From: Vallitalea okinawensis
Lineage (GTDB): Bacteria; Bacillota; Clostridia; Lachnospirales; PQDH01
Assembly: GCF_002964605.1 (NCBI RefSeq)
Contig: NZ_PQDH01000001.1
Coordinates: 806,001-870,000, forward strand
DNA length: 64,000 nt
Reading direction: 5' to 3'
Positions 47,855 to 57,220 of the stretch are shown here, one piece after another; the first letter of the stretch is position 1, and every line of letters starts with the position of its first letter. The notes under the pieces are model-generated. The model was given only the letters and a program-made list of their open reading frames with translations. It searched no databases and was not told the origin of the DNA. The position numbers were made by a program, and so were the translations under genes.

Positions 47855-49180
47855 TTATTGAATATTAATCGTATAATCTTCTGCTTCCCCATCTCCAATA
47901 CTTCCTGATGATGAAGGGGCTGAGTTATACTTCATAACAACTCTCATTCTTGTTTGTCCTGTTAAGGCAGTTGAAGGTATTGATAAGGAACCGGATACAG
48001 CTGATCGACCACTTGCACTAAACACTTCTTCTCCAGCATCACTAAAGTCCCCATCTTGATTGAAATCAATCCAAATCTTCCAATACTCATTATAGGAACG
48101 ACCTGCGAAGCCAGGTGTCAATTCTACATTATAGCTGTTCCCCTTTGACATATCTGTTACGATGGAAGTGTAATCACCATACCCACTATTAGAACCTGAA
48201 GTATTATTCAGCGTTCCAGCATTAACTGTTTCTATCCATTCATAAGTCGTGTTACCGCTAATACTTGGATATGTCCCACCTGTTGAACCACTGCAACCTG
48301 TTAAGATAGCATTAGCGTAATCTGCTGTGGCATTAGGACTAGATAGTTGCATCATATCATCATAGAGCCACATGAAACCACCATCAATATCGTATGAGTT
48401 TTCCCATGATTCCATTTTAGTTTGTACAGTACTTGCACTGTCCCCGCTACCACTATGAAGACACCATAACCCTGGTATGACGTTCATACCCATAGTATTG
48501 GTCCAAGTTCCTGGATCATTGCCAGCACCACCTGCATAGCATTGAAGATAAACACGGTCTACAACGCTACCAAGTTGATTCTTAACACTTTGCCAGAATG
48601 AACTATTGGTATATGGACACAATGTTACTTTCATCCCCATGGCATTACACATTTGACCGAATTGTACAGCTGATGTTACATCATAGGTTACCTCATCGTC
48701 ATAGTTGACAGCATCTGCTCCTGTAGCTTCCATTAAAGCTTTGAAGTTCTTGTACAATACTGTATCAGAACCTGTTCCATCAGCATTAATGAGATTCTTA
48801 ATGTTCTCGAATGCATCACTTCCCCATGCACCTACGCTAATCTCAACGCGGTTCACAGAAGTTGTACCTTGCTTCAGATCTGCCCAGTTGCTAGCCCAAG
48901 AAGCATCTCCTACATAAACTCCATTTTCACAAACTAGAAGATCGTTTAAGTACAAATCTCCATCAGCGCGAACATGTACTGCCCAAATCATTACAGTGTT
49001 AAAGCCAGAAGATTTAATGTCATCTACAACTGATTGTCCTCCTGATACAAAAGGTCCTCCACCAAAAATTGCTGCTACAGGTTCTTCAGCCGCTTCTACT
49101 GTCATTGAACTAGTACTCATAAAGAGATTGAAAATCATACAAAAAATAATGCTGACACTTAAAAATATTTTCCTTGTCAT
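47855..49180 (-). CDS. secreted TIM-barrel-like protein with C-terminal GEVED domain
   Basis: 441 residues. A signal peptide (cleavage about residue 30, after 'MTVEA') is followed by a domain of about 270 residues that reads like a GH18-type TIM barrel: 'SGFNTVMIWAVHV', 'VEISVGAWGSD', 'ADAVNYDDEVTYD' in the place of the catalytic strand, 'VTLCPYTNS', 'DRVYLQCYAGG' and 'GGFMWLYDDMM'. The catalytic DxxDxDxE is not exact. Residues 310-441 are a GEVED-type beta-sandwich with a calcium-like 'DFNQDGDFSDAGEE' loop and ending 'DGEAEDYTINI'. Next to the sugar importer, it may release or bind the imported glycan. Enzyme activity is inferred. Confidence 0.7.
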   Translation of the reverse strand: MTRKIFLSVSIIFCMIFNLFMSTSSMTVEAAEEPVAAIFGGGPFVSGGQSVVDDIKSSGFNTVMIWAVHVRADGDLYLNDLLVCENGVYVGDASWASNWADLKQGTTSVNRVEISVGAWGSDAFENIKNLINADGTGSDTVLYKNFKALMEATGADAVNYDDEVTYDVTSAVQFGQMCNAMGMKVTLCPYTNSSFWQSVKNQLGSVVDRVYLQCYAGGAGNDPGTWTNTMGMNVIPGLWCLHSGSGDSASTVQTKMESWENSYDIDGGFMWLYDDMMQLSSPNATADYANAILTGCSGSTGGTYPSISGNTTYEWIETVNAGTLNNTSGSNSGYGDYTSIVTDMSKGNSYNVELTPGFAGRSYNEYWKIWIDFNQDGDFSDAGEEVFSASGRSAVSGSLSIPSTALTGQTRMRVVMKYNSAPSSSGSIGDGEAEDYTINIQ

Positions 49181-49509
49181 ATGTGTTAACCTCCTCTTGA
49201 CTTATTTACACTATATATATACGCAGTGACTTCATAAGGAATGTCCAAGTTATTAAATCAACCACTTGATAATGAAAAATACGTAATATATGAAGCAATA
49301 CCGCCATATATTTCAATTAAATATGAAATAAATTCTTCATTTATAAGAATTTCCAAAAATAATCTTGTAGCACAATAATAAAGTCCTATTACCACAAATT
49401 CTTATCTCTTATTACCTTAAATATTTCTAAAAAAAATGAACGAACTGTATCAAACTCTTTATAAAAATGGTATAATTTGATAGATATACTCTATAGGAGC
49501 TGAATAACT
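49181..49509. other. intergenic region between divergent secreted-protein genes
   Basis: Very AT-rich. No gene or known RNA fold recognised. It carries the plus-strand extended -10 promoter at 49468-49476 and presumably the minus-strand promoter of the GEVED gene, which I could not place. Confidence 0.5.
49468..49476 (+). promoter_or_regulatory. extended -10 promoter of the large lipoprotein gene
   Basis: TGGTATAAT without a convincing -35 box, 34 bases before the start codon. Confidence 0.55.
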
Positions 49510-52500
49510 ATGAAGAAAAAAATATGTTCATTAATATATATGTCAACGCTACTACTTGCAGGTTGTACAACTACTGAAGAGGTAGCAAATCAAGCAAGTA
49601 TGCAACCCATCGATTCAACTAATAATGTAGAACAAGTAGAAGTAATAGATGAGATCAACGTTGAGGCTAATGATTATCTTATCGTCACTAGCTCTGCTTG
49701 TGATATGAATGGTGATGGTGACCTTGAAACCATTCAACTTCGAATGGATACAGGTGATTTAACGAGTGAAAACACATATGAAGGGACATTTTCCCTTTCA
49801 CTATTAAATGATAAGCAGGAATTACTAAATGAAATAAAAATCAATGAGTTTGGTACAATTGCCTTTGAAAAAGACTTCCCAATCCTCTTCAAGGATTATA
49901 CGGGCGATGGTGTGTTGGACTTTAATATTGGCCAAAAATATAGTCAAGAAGAATTCATTTATCGATTCTATTCCATGTCAGATGACGGATTATTAGAAAA
50001 ATTATTTGGAGAAGAAAGATTCTTAATTAAGAGCTATGAAAAAGCTCATTCTTATGACTTTCACACTACTCCAGATCAAGCCATTATTACATACCGAGTC
50101 GAAACAGATGGTGATAGCAATTCCTTCTATGTATACGAATCCTATTATTGGAATGAGGACGCATTTTATCGTTCCAATTATGTTGATAGTTCCAAATCAT
50201 ATGAAGAAATAAATATAAATGAGATCGAAAGCAAATTTAATAAGCTAGATGCACTAGGTCCTGATATTACAGAAGAAGACCTTTTTTCAACATCTGGCGG
50301 AGAATATCAGTGGCTTTTAGATCATGAAGAAGAAGTGCATTTATATAGTTTTTTTCATAGAAGAGAAAAGCATTGGAGTAATACATTGGATCGACTGTTT
50401 GACAAGAGGATTGAAAATATAGACCATTTAATAACTAAATTTAATATATTAGAAATAGATGATATCACTCAAGTCCCTTTAGAAGAATGGAAAGATATAA
50501 AACACCCTAATCCAGAAGTAAAAGACCTCTTTAAGTATAGTGAAATACCTTATGGAGATAAAACTCTTGTAACAGGACGTATTCATCTCACTAATTTTGC
50601 AATCCTTTTTAGTGAAGATGGTGAATATCTTGATGGGATTGAATGGACTGATCATGTTCGAGAAGACTTTAATATTACCTTTTTGGATAATGATAAGTTT
50701 ATCTCAGTATCCCCTATACAGTTGGACAGGGGGTCAGGTTTAAGTGTATTTGGAAGCCACATTTATGAAGTCATTGATAATAGACTTGTCAAGAAATTAG
50801 AATATCCTTATCATGGCTATCAAGAAGGACCTTATACTTGGGGGTATTCAAGAACCTTTCATGTAGTGAACGAATTATATGATGAAGAAAATAAAACTCT
50901 AGAAGTCACCTATAACCTCGGTATTGATTGTTTAGGTCCTGAAAGAAGTGTTGAGGTCTTATCCGTTAACAAAACAATACCGTACCAATGGGATTATGAG
51001 AAAAAAAGATTCACCCCTAACTATCTTTTTTACGATGATCATCTCGATAATGAACTCTATGTAGATAGTCTTCCAGATGAAATTTTCTTAGCCAATTATT
51101 CTATAATGAAAGAATTGATTCATGGTGATGATTATGAGACCAAGGTACGTGATTTGTCTAACATGGCTGTACTTCTTACAAAATGTCTACCTTCATTAAA
51201 ACGTGATGAACTTTTACAAAGTATCTTAGAACAGTTAGATGTGGAAGAGGATAGCTGGATCATTAATGAGATTCACAACAGTTTATCTCAAAAGCTTATA
51301 TCACATGACGATCAACAATACATCCTCAACTTAAATGAAAGCGAAACTATCAAGGCATTCTTAGCTGATGAGCAGGAACTAAATCCACTATCAAGTTTTC
51401 AGATAAGCCTTATAGAACCCCAAGTTTTATATGAGAAAAATGGAAGTCTCTATATATTAATCAACTATTCATGTGGAACTAAGATGGCTCAATATCAGTT
51501 AGTTCAATATGATATGGACAGCGGTAGTGTTATTGATGAAGTTAATATTCCTTCCAGTGGATTTCATGGAAATATAGAAGTCTTGGGTGACAGAGATACC
51601 CTTATCATAGAAATGAATTATCGTGATCCTGATTCAGTAGAGCCAAAATCTATAATAACTAACGTGATCTTTGATGTCGAAACCATGAGTTTAATTGAGA
51701 TTGAACCCAATCGCTTCAAAGAAAAAATGAATATTATCATAGATAAAGTAGCAACTGTTGATATGCGTTACCTCTTACTACATGCTCAAGATGAATTTCA
51801 ATGGTTTTTGGAACGCCCTAAAGAGACTTTAGCCTATTTTATAACAACAGAAACTGATCCTTACAATGAAAAAGCCTATGAAATAGAATACATTATCACC
51901 AATAAACTATACGAGAATAATGATTTAGAGGAGGCTTTTCAATATTTTAATATTGATGATTATACCACGTTTACGCTTGACCAAGTGAAGACTGTATTAG
52001 ATAGCAGTGATTGGGTATTTCAACAGGAACTATACAAATGGCATGTAGAAGGTGTCAATTACCAACTTTTAGTTGGAGGATTTAAGTTCTCAAGTTTTGC
52101 ACTTCTCTATGACCAAGAAGGTAACTATCTTGATGGCACCATATGGGGTAATAAACTCATGGAGCCTCTGGAGGTAACATACAGGAAGAATCAAAATTAT
52201 TATTCTTTCACTCCTATCTGTATGGGCTACGGAACTGGTATTGCGATTTACGGCGAGTCATGGTTTGAAGTCTTTGAAGGAAAACTAATCAATAGGCTTA
52301 ACTATCCCATCTACGGACACGAAGCCGCCCCTTTTACTATAGGCAATTTGCTCAATTTCCAGATGGTAAAGTCAAGCTATAATACAACAGATGGCAATCT
52401 TGAACTTACCTATCGAGTAATAATGGATTTTTATGATGAAGAGGAAACTCCCATAGAAATTCTCAAAACTGCAGCAATAGAATGGTCTAATACAGAAGAA

Positions 52501-52794
52501 GGTTTTATTGGATACGATGATGCCTACACTAATAACTTATACGAAATAGTATTCACAGATGGTTTGCATGATCAGTTATTTGAAGTAGGTTATGAAGGAT
52601 TCAGTAGGATGCTATCTGAGGATATAGAATCAATGGATGAATGTGACATCGGACAAATTACCCTTCTTATTACCAGGTGCCAGCCAAGTGAAAGAAGAAA
52701 CGAACTATTGACCTTACTCCATCAATGGTATAAGAACAGTTCCACCGATAGCAACTCAGAGGTATTTATAGAAGCTATTGAACAAGCCATGTAA
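49510..52794 (+). CDS. large lipoprotein with internal duplication, function unknown
   Basis: 1094 residues. Lipobox 'LLLAGC' (Cys19) anchors it outside the membrane. Two calcium-type loops follow, DMNGDGDLE near residue 65 and DYTGDGVLD near 129, in an FG-GAP/VCBS-like N-terminal region. The rest contains a duplicated module: about residues 264-577 ('EYQWLLDHEEEVHLYSFF', 'FAILFSEDGEYLDGIEW', 'DRGSGLSVFGSHIYEVIDNRLVKKLEYPYHG') and about 762-1085 ('EFQWFLERPKETLAYF', 'FALLYDQEGNYLDGTIW', 'GYGTGIAIYGESWFEVFEGKLINRLNYPIYG', given in parts). I do not recognise the module. Single gene, no operon. Confidence 0.8.
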   Translation: MKKKICSLIYMSTLLLAGCTTTEEVANQASMQPIDSTNNVEQVEVIDEINVEANDYLIVTSSACDMNGDGDLETIQLRMDTGDLTSENTYEGTFSLSLLNDKQELLNEIKINEFGTIAFEKDFPILFKDYTGDGVLDFNIGQKYSQEEFIYRFYSMSDDGLLEKLFGEERFLIKSYEKAHSYDFHTTPDQAIITYRVETDGDSNSFYVYESYYWNEDAFYRSNYVDSSKSYEEININEIESKFNKLDALGPDITEEDLFSTSGGEYQWLLDHEEEVHLYSFFHRREKHWSNTLDRLFDKRIENIDHLITKFNILEIDDITQVPLEEWKDIKHPNPEVKDLFKYSEIPYGDKTLVTGRIHLTNFAILFSEDGEYLDGIEWTDHVREDFNITFLDNDKFISVSPIQLDRGSGLSVFGSHIYEVIDNRLVKKLEYPYHGYQEGPYTWGYSRTFHVVNELYDEENKTLEVTYNLGIDCLGPERSVEVLSVNKTIPYQWDYEKKRFTPNYLFYDDHLDNELYVDSLPDEIFLANYSIMKELIHGDDYETKVRDLSNMAVLLTKCLPSLKRDELLQSILEQLDVEEDSWIINEIHNSLSQKLISHDDQQYILNLNESETIKAFLADEQELNPLSSFQISLIEPQVLYEKNGSLYILINYSCGTKMAQYQLVQYDMDSGSVIDEVNIPSSGFHGNIEVLGDRDTLIIEMNYRDPDSVEPKSIITNVIFDVETMSLIEIEPNRFKEKMNIIIDKVATVDMRYLLLHAQDEFQWFLERPKETLAYFITTETDPYNEKAYEIEYIITNKLYENNDLEEAFQYFNIDDYTTFTLDQVKTVLDSSDWVFQQELYKWHVEGVNYQLLVGGFKFSSFALLYDQEGNYLDGTIWGNKLMEPLEVTYRKNQNYYSFTPICMGYGTGIAIYGESWFEVFEGKLINRLNYPIYGHEAAPFTIGNLLNFQMVKSSYNTTDGNLELTYRVIMDFYDEEETPIEILKTAAIEWSNTEEGFIGYDDAYTNNLYEIVFTDGLHDQLFEVGYEGFSRMLSEDIESMDECDIGQITLLITRCQPSERRNELLTLLHQWYKNSSTDSNSEVFIEAIEQAM

Positions 52795-52806
52795 AGCTAG
52801 TATGTA

Positions 52807-52850
52807 AAGGGGATAATTCACTAAGCCTGCTATGATGTGAATTATCCCTT
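52807..52850. terminator. bidirectional terminator
   Basis: AAGGGGATAATTCA / TGAATTATCCCTT with a 17-base loop and ATCTTTTT behind on the plus strand; convergent genes. Confidence 0.75.
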
Positions 52851-52882
52851 ATCTTTTTGGGTTTAGATTGTCTAGATTCCAT

Positions 52883-53632
52883 TTACTGAACAGTTTCTTT
52901 TTTAAGTCGCCACATTGCTAGTATAAAGCTTACTGAACACATTACTAAAAATAGTACTACGACGGGAAGTAGATCATTAAGTATAATCCTTTCTGAAAAT
53001 AGCAAGCTTCGCAAGGCATTAATAATATGCGTAAAGGGGTTAAGCATAACAGCTATCCTTAATCCTCCAGACAGATTTTCTATAGGAAATAAGGCAGTGC
53101 TCAAAAAAAATATTGGCAATACAATAGCATTCATTATTGTCTCATATATGATTTCATTTGGAAGGATTAAGCTAATTGAGTAAGCCAGTCCTGACATGAA
53201 AAATGCTGTCATAAAGATAAGTAATCCCATAATTGCGATTCCCAGTATACCGGAGCTTACTTGTACAGAGAATAATGCTGATACCACGACTAAAATGAGT
53301 ATTTCTATAAATGAAAGCACTATTGCCTCAAATATTTGACCAAGTACAATGGAACCTCTACTCACAGGTGCTATCATCAATCTATAAAAACTGCCGTTGG
53401 ATTTCATAATGAAATTGATAAATCCTCCGCTACTACTAGCTGAAAACGTTACAAGCACTAAGATCCCAGGTAGAATAAACGCAGTATAGTTCTCAATACC
53501 CATCTTTTGCATGGTTTGACCTGCCACAGCACTATACAAGACAAGCCAAAGAAGTGGTTGCAATATAGTAAAAAGGATAGATAGTGCATTTTGATATCGC
53601 CACTTCATATTTCTCCATAGGATATTAAACAA
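52883..53632 (-). CDS. ABC-2 type transporter permease (drug efflux)
   Basis: About 250 residues with six membrane segments and the ABC-2 signature region 'LPIFFLSTALFPIENLSGGLRIAVMLNPFTHIINALRSLLF' (in parts). DrrB-like. The frame could be extended upstream into the ATPase gene (ATGs at 53659 and 53692), but the TTG at 53632, one base after the ATPase stop with AGAGAGGTGG in front, is the natural coupled start. Together with the ATPase it forms a daunorubicin-resistance-type exporter. Confidence 0.9.
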   Translation of the reverse strand: MFNILWRNMKWRYQNALSILFTILQPLLWLVLYSAVAGQTMQKMGIENYTAFILPGILVLVTFSASSSGGFINFIMKSNGSFYRLMIAPVSRGSIVLGQIFEAIVLSFIEILILVVVSALFSVQVSSGILGIAIMGLLIFMTAFFMSGLAYSISLILPNEIIYETIMNAIVLPIFFLSTALFPIENLSGGLRIAVMLNPFTHIINALRSLLFSERIILNDLLPVVVLFLVMCSVSFILAMWRLKKETVQ

Positions 53633-53633
53633 T

Positions 53634-54563
53634 CTATCCCACCTCTCTTTCAAAAGCATCTTCCAAACTGGGCTTATGGACTTCAATTCCATTAAACTCT
53701 ACATGATGGTCTAGTAGCCACTTATTTATCGTTGTAAAGGATTCACTGATATTTTTTACACCTAAGTAAAGGGATTGATTTTGAGGTTTTGTAAACTCTG
53801 TTATCCCTGTGCTATTAAGCAGATCCTTGCATTGGTTGACCTCCTCAACACTTGAAAACTCAATCCGAATCATTGCTTGTTGGGTATAACTGCGTAGGCT
53901 TTCAGATGTTCCTTGAATTATAATCTTTCCGTCTTTCATAATGCATATGTTATCACTCAGTTGATCCGCTTCCTCAAGATAGTGGGTTGTTAGAAAGATG
54001 GTTGTTCCGTAATCATTTCGAATCTTCCTTAGCAATTTCCACATAGCTTTCCTAGATAGGACATCCATCCCTATTGTAGGTTCATCTAAAAATAAAATCT
54101 TAGGTGAGGAAACCATATTCATAGCTATATCCAACCGCCTCTTGACACCACCTGAATAGGATGCAATTGGGTATTTTAGATATTCTGAAAGCTCAAAGTT
54201 ATCAATTAAAGTCTTAATTCTTTTTTTGACAACCTGAGAATCAACTTTATAAAGTCTGCTCTGAAACATCATATTTCCCATAAGCGACAAGTGCTCATCG
54301 ATTGATGTACGCTGAGCAACACAAGCAATTTGATGACGAGCCCATGATGGGTCTTTGAATAAATCCTTTCCAAGCATCCTGACATTCCCAGAGGTAGGTT
54401 TGAAATAAGTCGTCAAAATATTAATCAGAGTAGATTTACCTGCACCATTGGGTCCCAACAAAGTAAATATTTCTCCACTCCTAACATTAAGACTCAATGC
54501 ATCTAATGCTCTTACACCATTTCTATATTGCTTCACTAATTTGTCAATTTCAATTGCCAGCAT
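53634..54563 (-). CDS. ABC transporter ATP-binding protein (DrrA-like)
   Basis: 309 residues. Walker A 'LLGPNGAGKSTLI' near residue 38, signature 'YSGGVKRRLDIAMNM' near 137, Walker B 'ILFLDEPTIGMD' near 158, H-loop 'FLTTHYLEEADQLSD'. The C-terminal 90 residues are the extra regulatory tail of DrrA-type exporters. Start 3 bases after the upstream GyrI-like gene. It partners with the ABC-2 permease; the AraC and GyrI-like genes before it probably control it in response to drug. Confidence 0.95.
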   Translation of the reverse strand: MLAIEIDKLVKQYRNGVRALDALSLNVRSGEIFTLLGPNGAGKSTLINILTTYFKPTSGNVRMLGKDLFKDPSWARHQIACVAQRTSIDEHLSLMGNMMFQSRLYKVDSQVVKKRIKTLIDNFELSEYLKYPIASYSGGVKRRLDIAMNMVSSPKILFLDEPTIGMDVLSRKAMWKLLRKIRNDYGTTIFLTTHYLEEADQLSDNICIMKDGKIIIQGTSESLRSYTQQAMIRIEFSSVEEVNQCKDLLNSTGITEFTKPQNQSLYLGVKNISESFTTINKWLLDHHVEFNGIEVHKPSLEDAFEREVG

Positions 54564-54566
54564 TTT

Positions 54567-55022
54567 TTAACCTTCTTTCAATGGAAACAGGATCTCCGTA
54601 ATATACTTATTAGGATTACCTTTTAATAGCATTCCAGGTCCCTTTATAAAGACTTCTCGCCAAGGTATTTCTGTGACAAGAGTATTCTCTTGAATGTAGT
54701 TCTGAATGATTTCATAAGTCATTGGTAGGGTATCATATGGTCCTATATGTGTTATAGACAGTGCTCTTACCCGTGGTAATTCCTTAACTGTTATACCACC
54801 ATGGTTTGGTGTTTCCATTGTAGGAACACACAATTCCATGTCAGCTACACCTGTTTTTACATCAACACTATGGTAGCAAAAGAAGGGAGCTCCATTAGAT
54901 TTGCCTTTTATACCTTTAAAGACTTGTGGAAAATGTTTACCCGCTTCAGTAAATTGACCTTTATACCTCATCGTGGCTACCCTAATTGGGTCGATATCCT
55001 TTATTACAATATGATCATCCAT
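54567..55022 (-). CDS. GyrI-like effector-binding protein
   Basis: 151 residues, a stand-alone GyrI-like/AraC-effector-binding domain: 'IVIKDIDPIRVATMRYKGQF', 'GAPFFCYHSVD', 'ADMELCVPTM', 'TVKELPRVRALSITHIGPYDTLPMTYEII' (split), 'EVFIKGPGMLLKGNPNKYITEILFPL' (split). This is the complete motif set of the SbmC/Rob-C family, including the 'GPY' turn and terminal 'EIlfPl'. It lies between an AraC-GyrI regulator and ABC exporter genes and may sequester or present the exported compound. ATG at 55022 follows ATGGAGG. Confidence 0.88.
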   Translation of the reverse strand: MDDHIVIKDIDPIRVATMRYKGQFTEAGKHFPQVFKGIKGKSNGAPFFCYHSVDVKTGVADMELCVPTMETPNHGGITVKELPRVRALSITHIGPYDTLPMTYEIIQNYIQENTLVTEIPWREVFIKGPGMLLKGNPNKYITEILFPLKEG

Positions 55023-55036
55023 TTGCTTAACCTCCA

Positions 55037-55903
55037 TTATGTGTTATCACTTTTCTTAACCCCAATCCACACCTCAGAATATCCACCATCTGGCTTTTCA
55101 TCACTGAAAGGATATACTTCGATATCTGGTAGTTGAGCATATTCGTAACCCGAAAAAGGAAGCCATTCTGTTAAAAAACGCCTATAGATTGTTTGAATCG
55201 ACTCTTGAAAATGACCATCACATTCAAAGATAACCCATGTAGCTGCTGGTACTTCAAACTCAACCATATCATCTTGTACAGCTTGATCAGTAGCAGAACC
55301 AATATAATAATAGATTTCCTCAGAATTTTGATATACTGTCACCCCTAAAATGCCTTGTGGCTCTTGATTACTTAATTGACCTATTTGAGAGAACCTACTG
55401 CTCTTTAATATTGAATCCCAAAACCCAGGAACAATTTTAAAGTTTTCTTCCATTCCTTCTTGCAATCCAGTTCTAACGCCAACAATCCTAAAAGCCTCTC
55501 TTTTTTCAAGTCGATACTTCATGCGCTCACCTCCTGTGACGGTTATCTTAAAACTAATGGGTGGATAAGCATTTAATGAAGTCCCATCTACACGTGCTTG
55601 CGTTGGAGCCACGCCATGGACTTTTTGAAATGCACGATTAAATGATGATGGCACATCATAACCATACTTTGAGCCAATATCTATCACCTTAGCATCACTT
55701 ATCTGCAAGTCAAAAGCTGCTTTTGTCATCCTCCTACGACGAATATATTCAGAGAGAGGAATCCCTGCTACATAAGTAAACATCCGTTGAAAATAGTAGG
55801 TTGAGCAGCAGGCTATTTTTGCAGCTTCATCATAAGAGATATCACCTTCTAAGTTAATTTCAATATAGTCAATTGCTTGACTCAATCGTTTTAACCACTC
55901 CAT
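55037..55903 (-). CDS. AraC family regulator with GyrI-like effector domain
   Basis: 288 residues. Residues 1-105: double helix-turn-helix ('AAKIACCSTYYFQRMFTYVAG', split; 'AFQKVHGVAPTQARVDG'). Residues 125-288: GyrI-like domain ('EKREAFRIVGVRTGL', 'GILGVTVYQNSEEIYYYIGSA', 'PAATWVIFECDGHF', 'YPFSDEKPDGGYSEVWIGVKK', in parts). The group includes drug-responsive activators such as Rob/TipA-like proteins. It heads a tight four-gene operon with a second GyrI-like protein and an ABC-2 exporter. ATG after AAGGAGGTG. No separate promoter elements were sure enough to list. Confidence 0.92.
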   Translation of the reverse strand: MEWLKRLSQAIDYIEINLEGDISYDEAAKIACCSTYYFQRMFTYVAGIPLSEYIRRRRMTKAAFDLQISDAKVIDIGSKYGYDVPSSFNRAFQKVHGVAPTQARVDGTSLNAYPPISFKITVTGGERMKYRLEKREAFRIVGVRTGLQEGMEENFKIVPGFWDSILKSSRFSQIGQLSNQEPQGILGVTVYQNSEEIYYYIGSATDQAVQDDMVEFEVPAATWVIFECDGHFQESIQTIYRRFLTEWLPFSGYEYAQLPDIEVYPFSDEKPDGGYSEVWIGVKKSDNT

Positions 55904-56016
55904 CTCAGCACCTCCTTAAACACAGTTTAGCATAATAAAAAATTTATTTCTTCTCTTTTACTGTCTAGTTTGGTAAAGAAAGAATATACACTATAGAAGA
56001 ACAGAAAATAAAAAAC

Positions 56017-56052
56017 AACCGCTACTTCCATGATATCAGAATAATAGCGGTT
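56017..56052 (-). terminator. terminator of the azlCD operon
   Basis: Minus strand AACCGCTA / TAGCGGTT around a 20-base loop, then GTTTTTTATTTT. Confidence 0.82.
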
Positions 56053-56057
56053 GCACC

Positions 56058-56366
56058 TCAGGCCTGACCCAACATAAATATAAACGCAACAATCACTGAT
56101 CCAACTACGGGTATAATAACCCCATCTTTGAACCACCCATATAGGCATACAAAACATAGTCCTAAAACCCCAGCTATTGGTAGAGTAGGCGTGGCTTGTA
56201 ATACTCCTGGAATGATTAATGCTCCAAGGGAAGTATAAGGAATGTATGTAAGGAATAAGCGCCACCTTGGGCTCAATTTTATTTTAGAGATTACATAAAA
56301 AGGCAACAGCCTTGGTAAAAAAGTCACTACCATCATGCCAATAATGATCCATATTTTACTGCTCAC
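56058..56366 (-). CDS. azlD: AzlD family branched-chain amino acid exporter subunit
   Basis: 102 residues with four short membrane segments. AzlD hallmarks: 'TFLPRLLPFYVISK' with the RxLPF motif and 'IPYTSLGALIIPGVL'. It works with AzlC as a two-component exporter of branched-chain amino acids or analogues. The GTG start overlaps the last codons of azlC (11 bases), with GAGGTG in front. A reading frame in another register over the same bases has no family support. Confidence 0.93.
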   Translation of the reverse strand: MSSKIWIIIGMMVVTFLPRLLPFYVISKIKLSPRWRLFLTYIPYTSLGALIIPGVLQATPTLPIAGVLGLCFVCLYGWFKDGVIIPVVGSVIVAFIFMLGQA

Positions 56367-57078
56367 AAGTGGTCACCTCCTGCTCCTCTTGATACGCTTC
56401 AGGTTGAGTTAGGAATACACCTAATAATGAGACAACGACTATGGATACGACTATGTTCCAGCCACTTGAAAGGACATTAAGCCATCCCATAAAAGCATTC
56501 ACGCTCCCAGAACCCACTGCTAATAGAAAAACTTTTTTTGATTTCTTGACTTCAGGTATTAAGAATGCGGCAAACATAGCATAAAGGGCTATTCCCATAC
56601 TTTCTCTTAACATGACAGGTAACAATCCTTCTAACATATAACCCAGCCCACTACCTAAAACCCATGATAAATAAGCAGATATTTCTATAGTAAGAACTAG
56701 TTCGGTACTAAGCTTACCATTATGGAATGAAGCAACAGAAAAAGTTTCATCAGTAATTCCAAAAGCCATCAATGGAAACCATTTTTTCTTAGGTTGATCC
56801 AGCCTTGGTATTAAAGATGCACTCATTAAGAAGTGTCGGAAGTTAACTAAAAAAGTGGTCATCACAATTTCAAGTCCACCTGTCCCCAAACCTATTAAAT
56901 TTATAGCCATGAATTGACTAGCTCCTGCAAATACAAGGGCTGAAAAAAGAACACATTCTATTAATGTAATTCCTGTATTTTTACTCAAAATACCAAATGC
57001 AATCGCTATAGGGATGTAACCTATGATGATTGGTATACTGACAACTATCCCCTCTTTGATTTGTTCTCTTTTTTGCAT
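56356..57078 (-). CDS. azlC: AzlC family branched-chain amino acid exporter subunit
   Basis: About 240 residues, seven or eight membrane segments. Typical AzlC elements are 'PIIIGYIPIAIAFGILSKNTGI' (split), 'FAGASQFMAINLIGLG' and 'TTFLVNFRHFLMSASL', followed by 'AFGITDETFSVA'. The ATG at 57078 follows TTTAGGAGGGC and matches the usual N terminus; the longer upstream frame is not expected to be translated. Forms an operon with azlD. Confidence 0.95.
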   Translation of the reverse strand: MQKREQIKEGIVVSIPIIIGYIPIAIAFGILSKNTGITLIECVLFSALVFAGASQFMAINLIGLGTGGLEIVMTTFLVNFRHFLMSASLIPRLDQPKKKWFPLMAFGITDETFSVASFHNGKLSTELVLTIEISAYLSWVLGSGLGYMLEGLLPVMLRESMGIALYAMFAAFLIPEVKKSKKVFLLAVGSGSVNAFMGWLNVLSSGWNIVVSIVVVSLLGVFLTQPEAYQEEQEVTTCEQ

Positions 57079-57220
57079 GAACGCCCTCCTAAACTTGCAA
57101 ATTTTACTTATCTTACTATACTTTTTGATATAACGCAAGATATTTTCATCGAAACAATAAAGAGTATTAAATAAAATAAGACCTAGAAACATGATTCTAG
57201 GGCTATTTCATATTGTTATT

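Noticed and set aside
47855-49180. Foreign origin of the GEVED protein because its bases look less AT-rich than neighbours
   Set aside because: Secreted proteins rich in Gly, Ala and Ser raise GC by themselves; no flanking repeats or mobility genes were seen.
55927-56265. Reading frame of 112 codons on the minus strand over azlD
   Set aside because: It overlaps azlD in another register, has no ribosome site, and its amino acid pattern (many Trp, Cys and Tyr runs) is not protein-like, while azlD matches a family.
56356-57192. Longer N terminus for azlC and for several other genes (AraC, hydrolase, sigma, TRAP and flavodoxin genes)
   Set aside because: In each case the longer frame translates the ribosome site or lacks one; the internal start with a proper site also matches family N termini.
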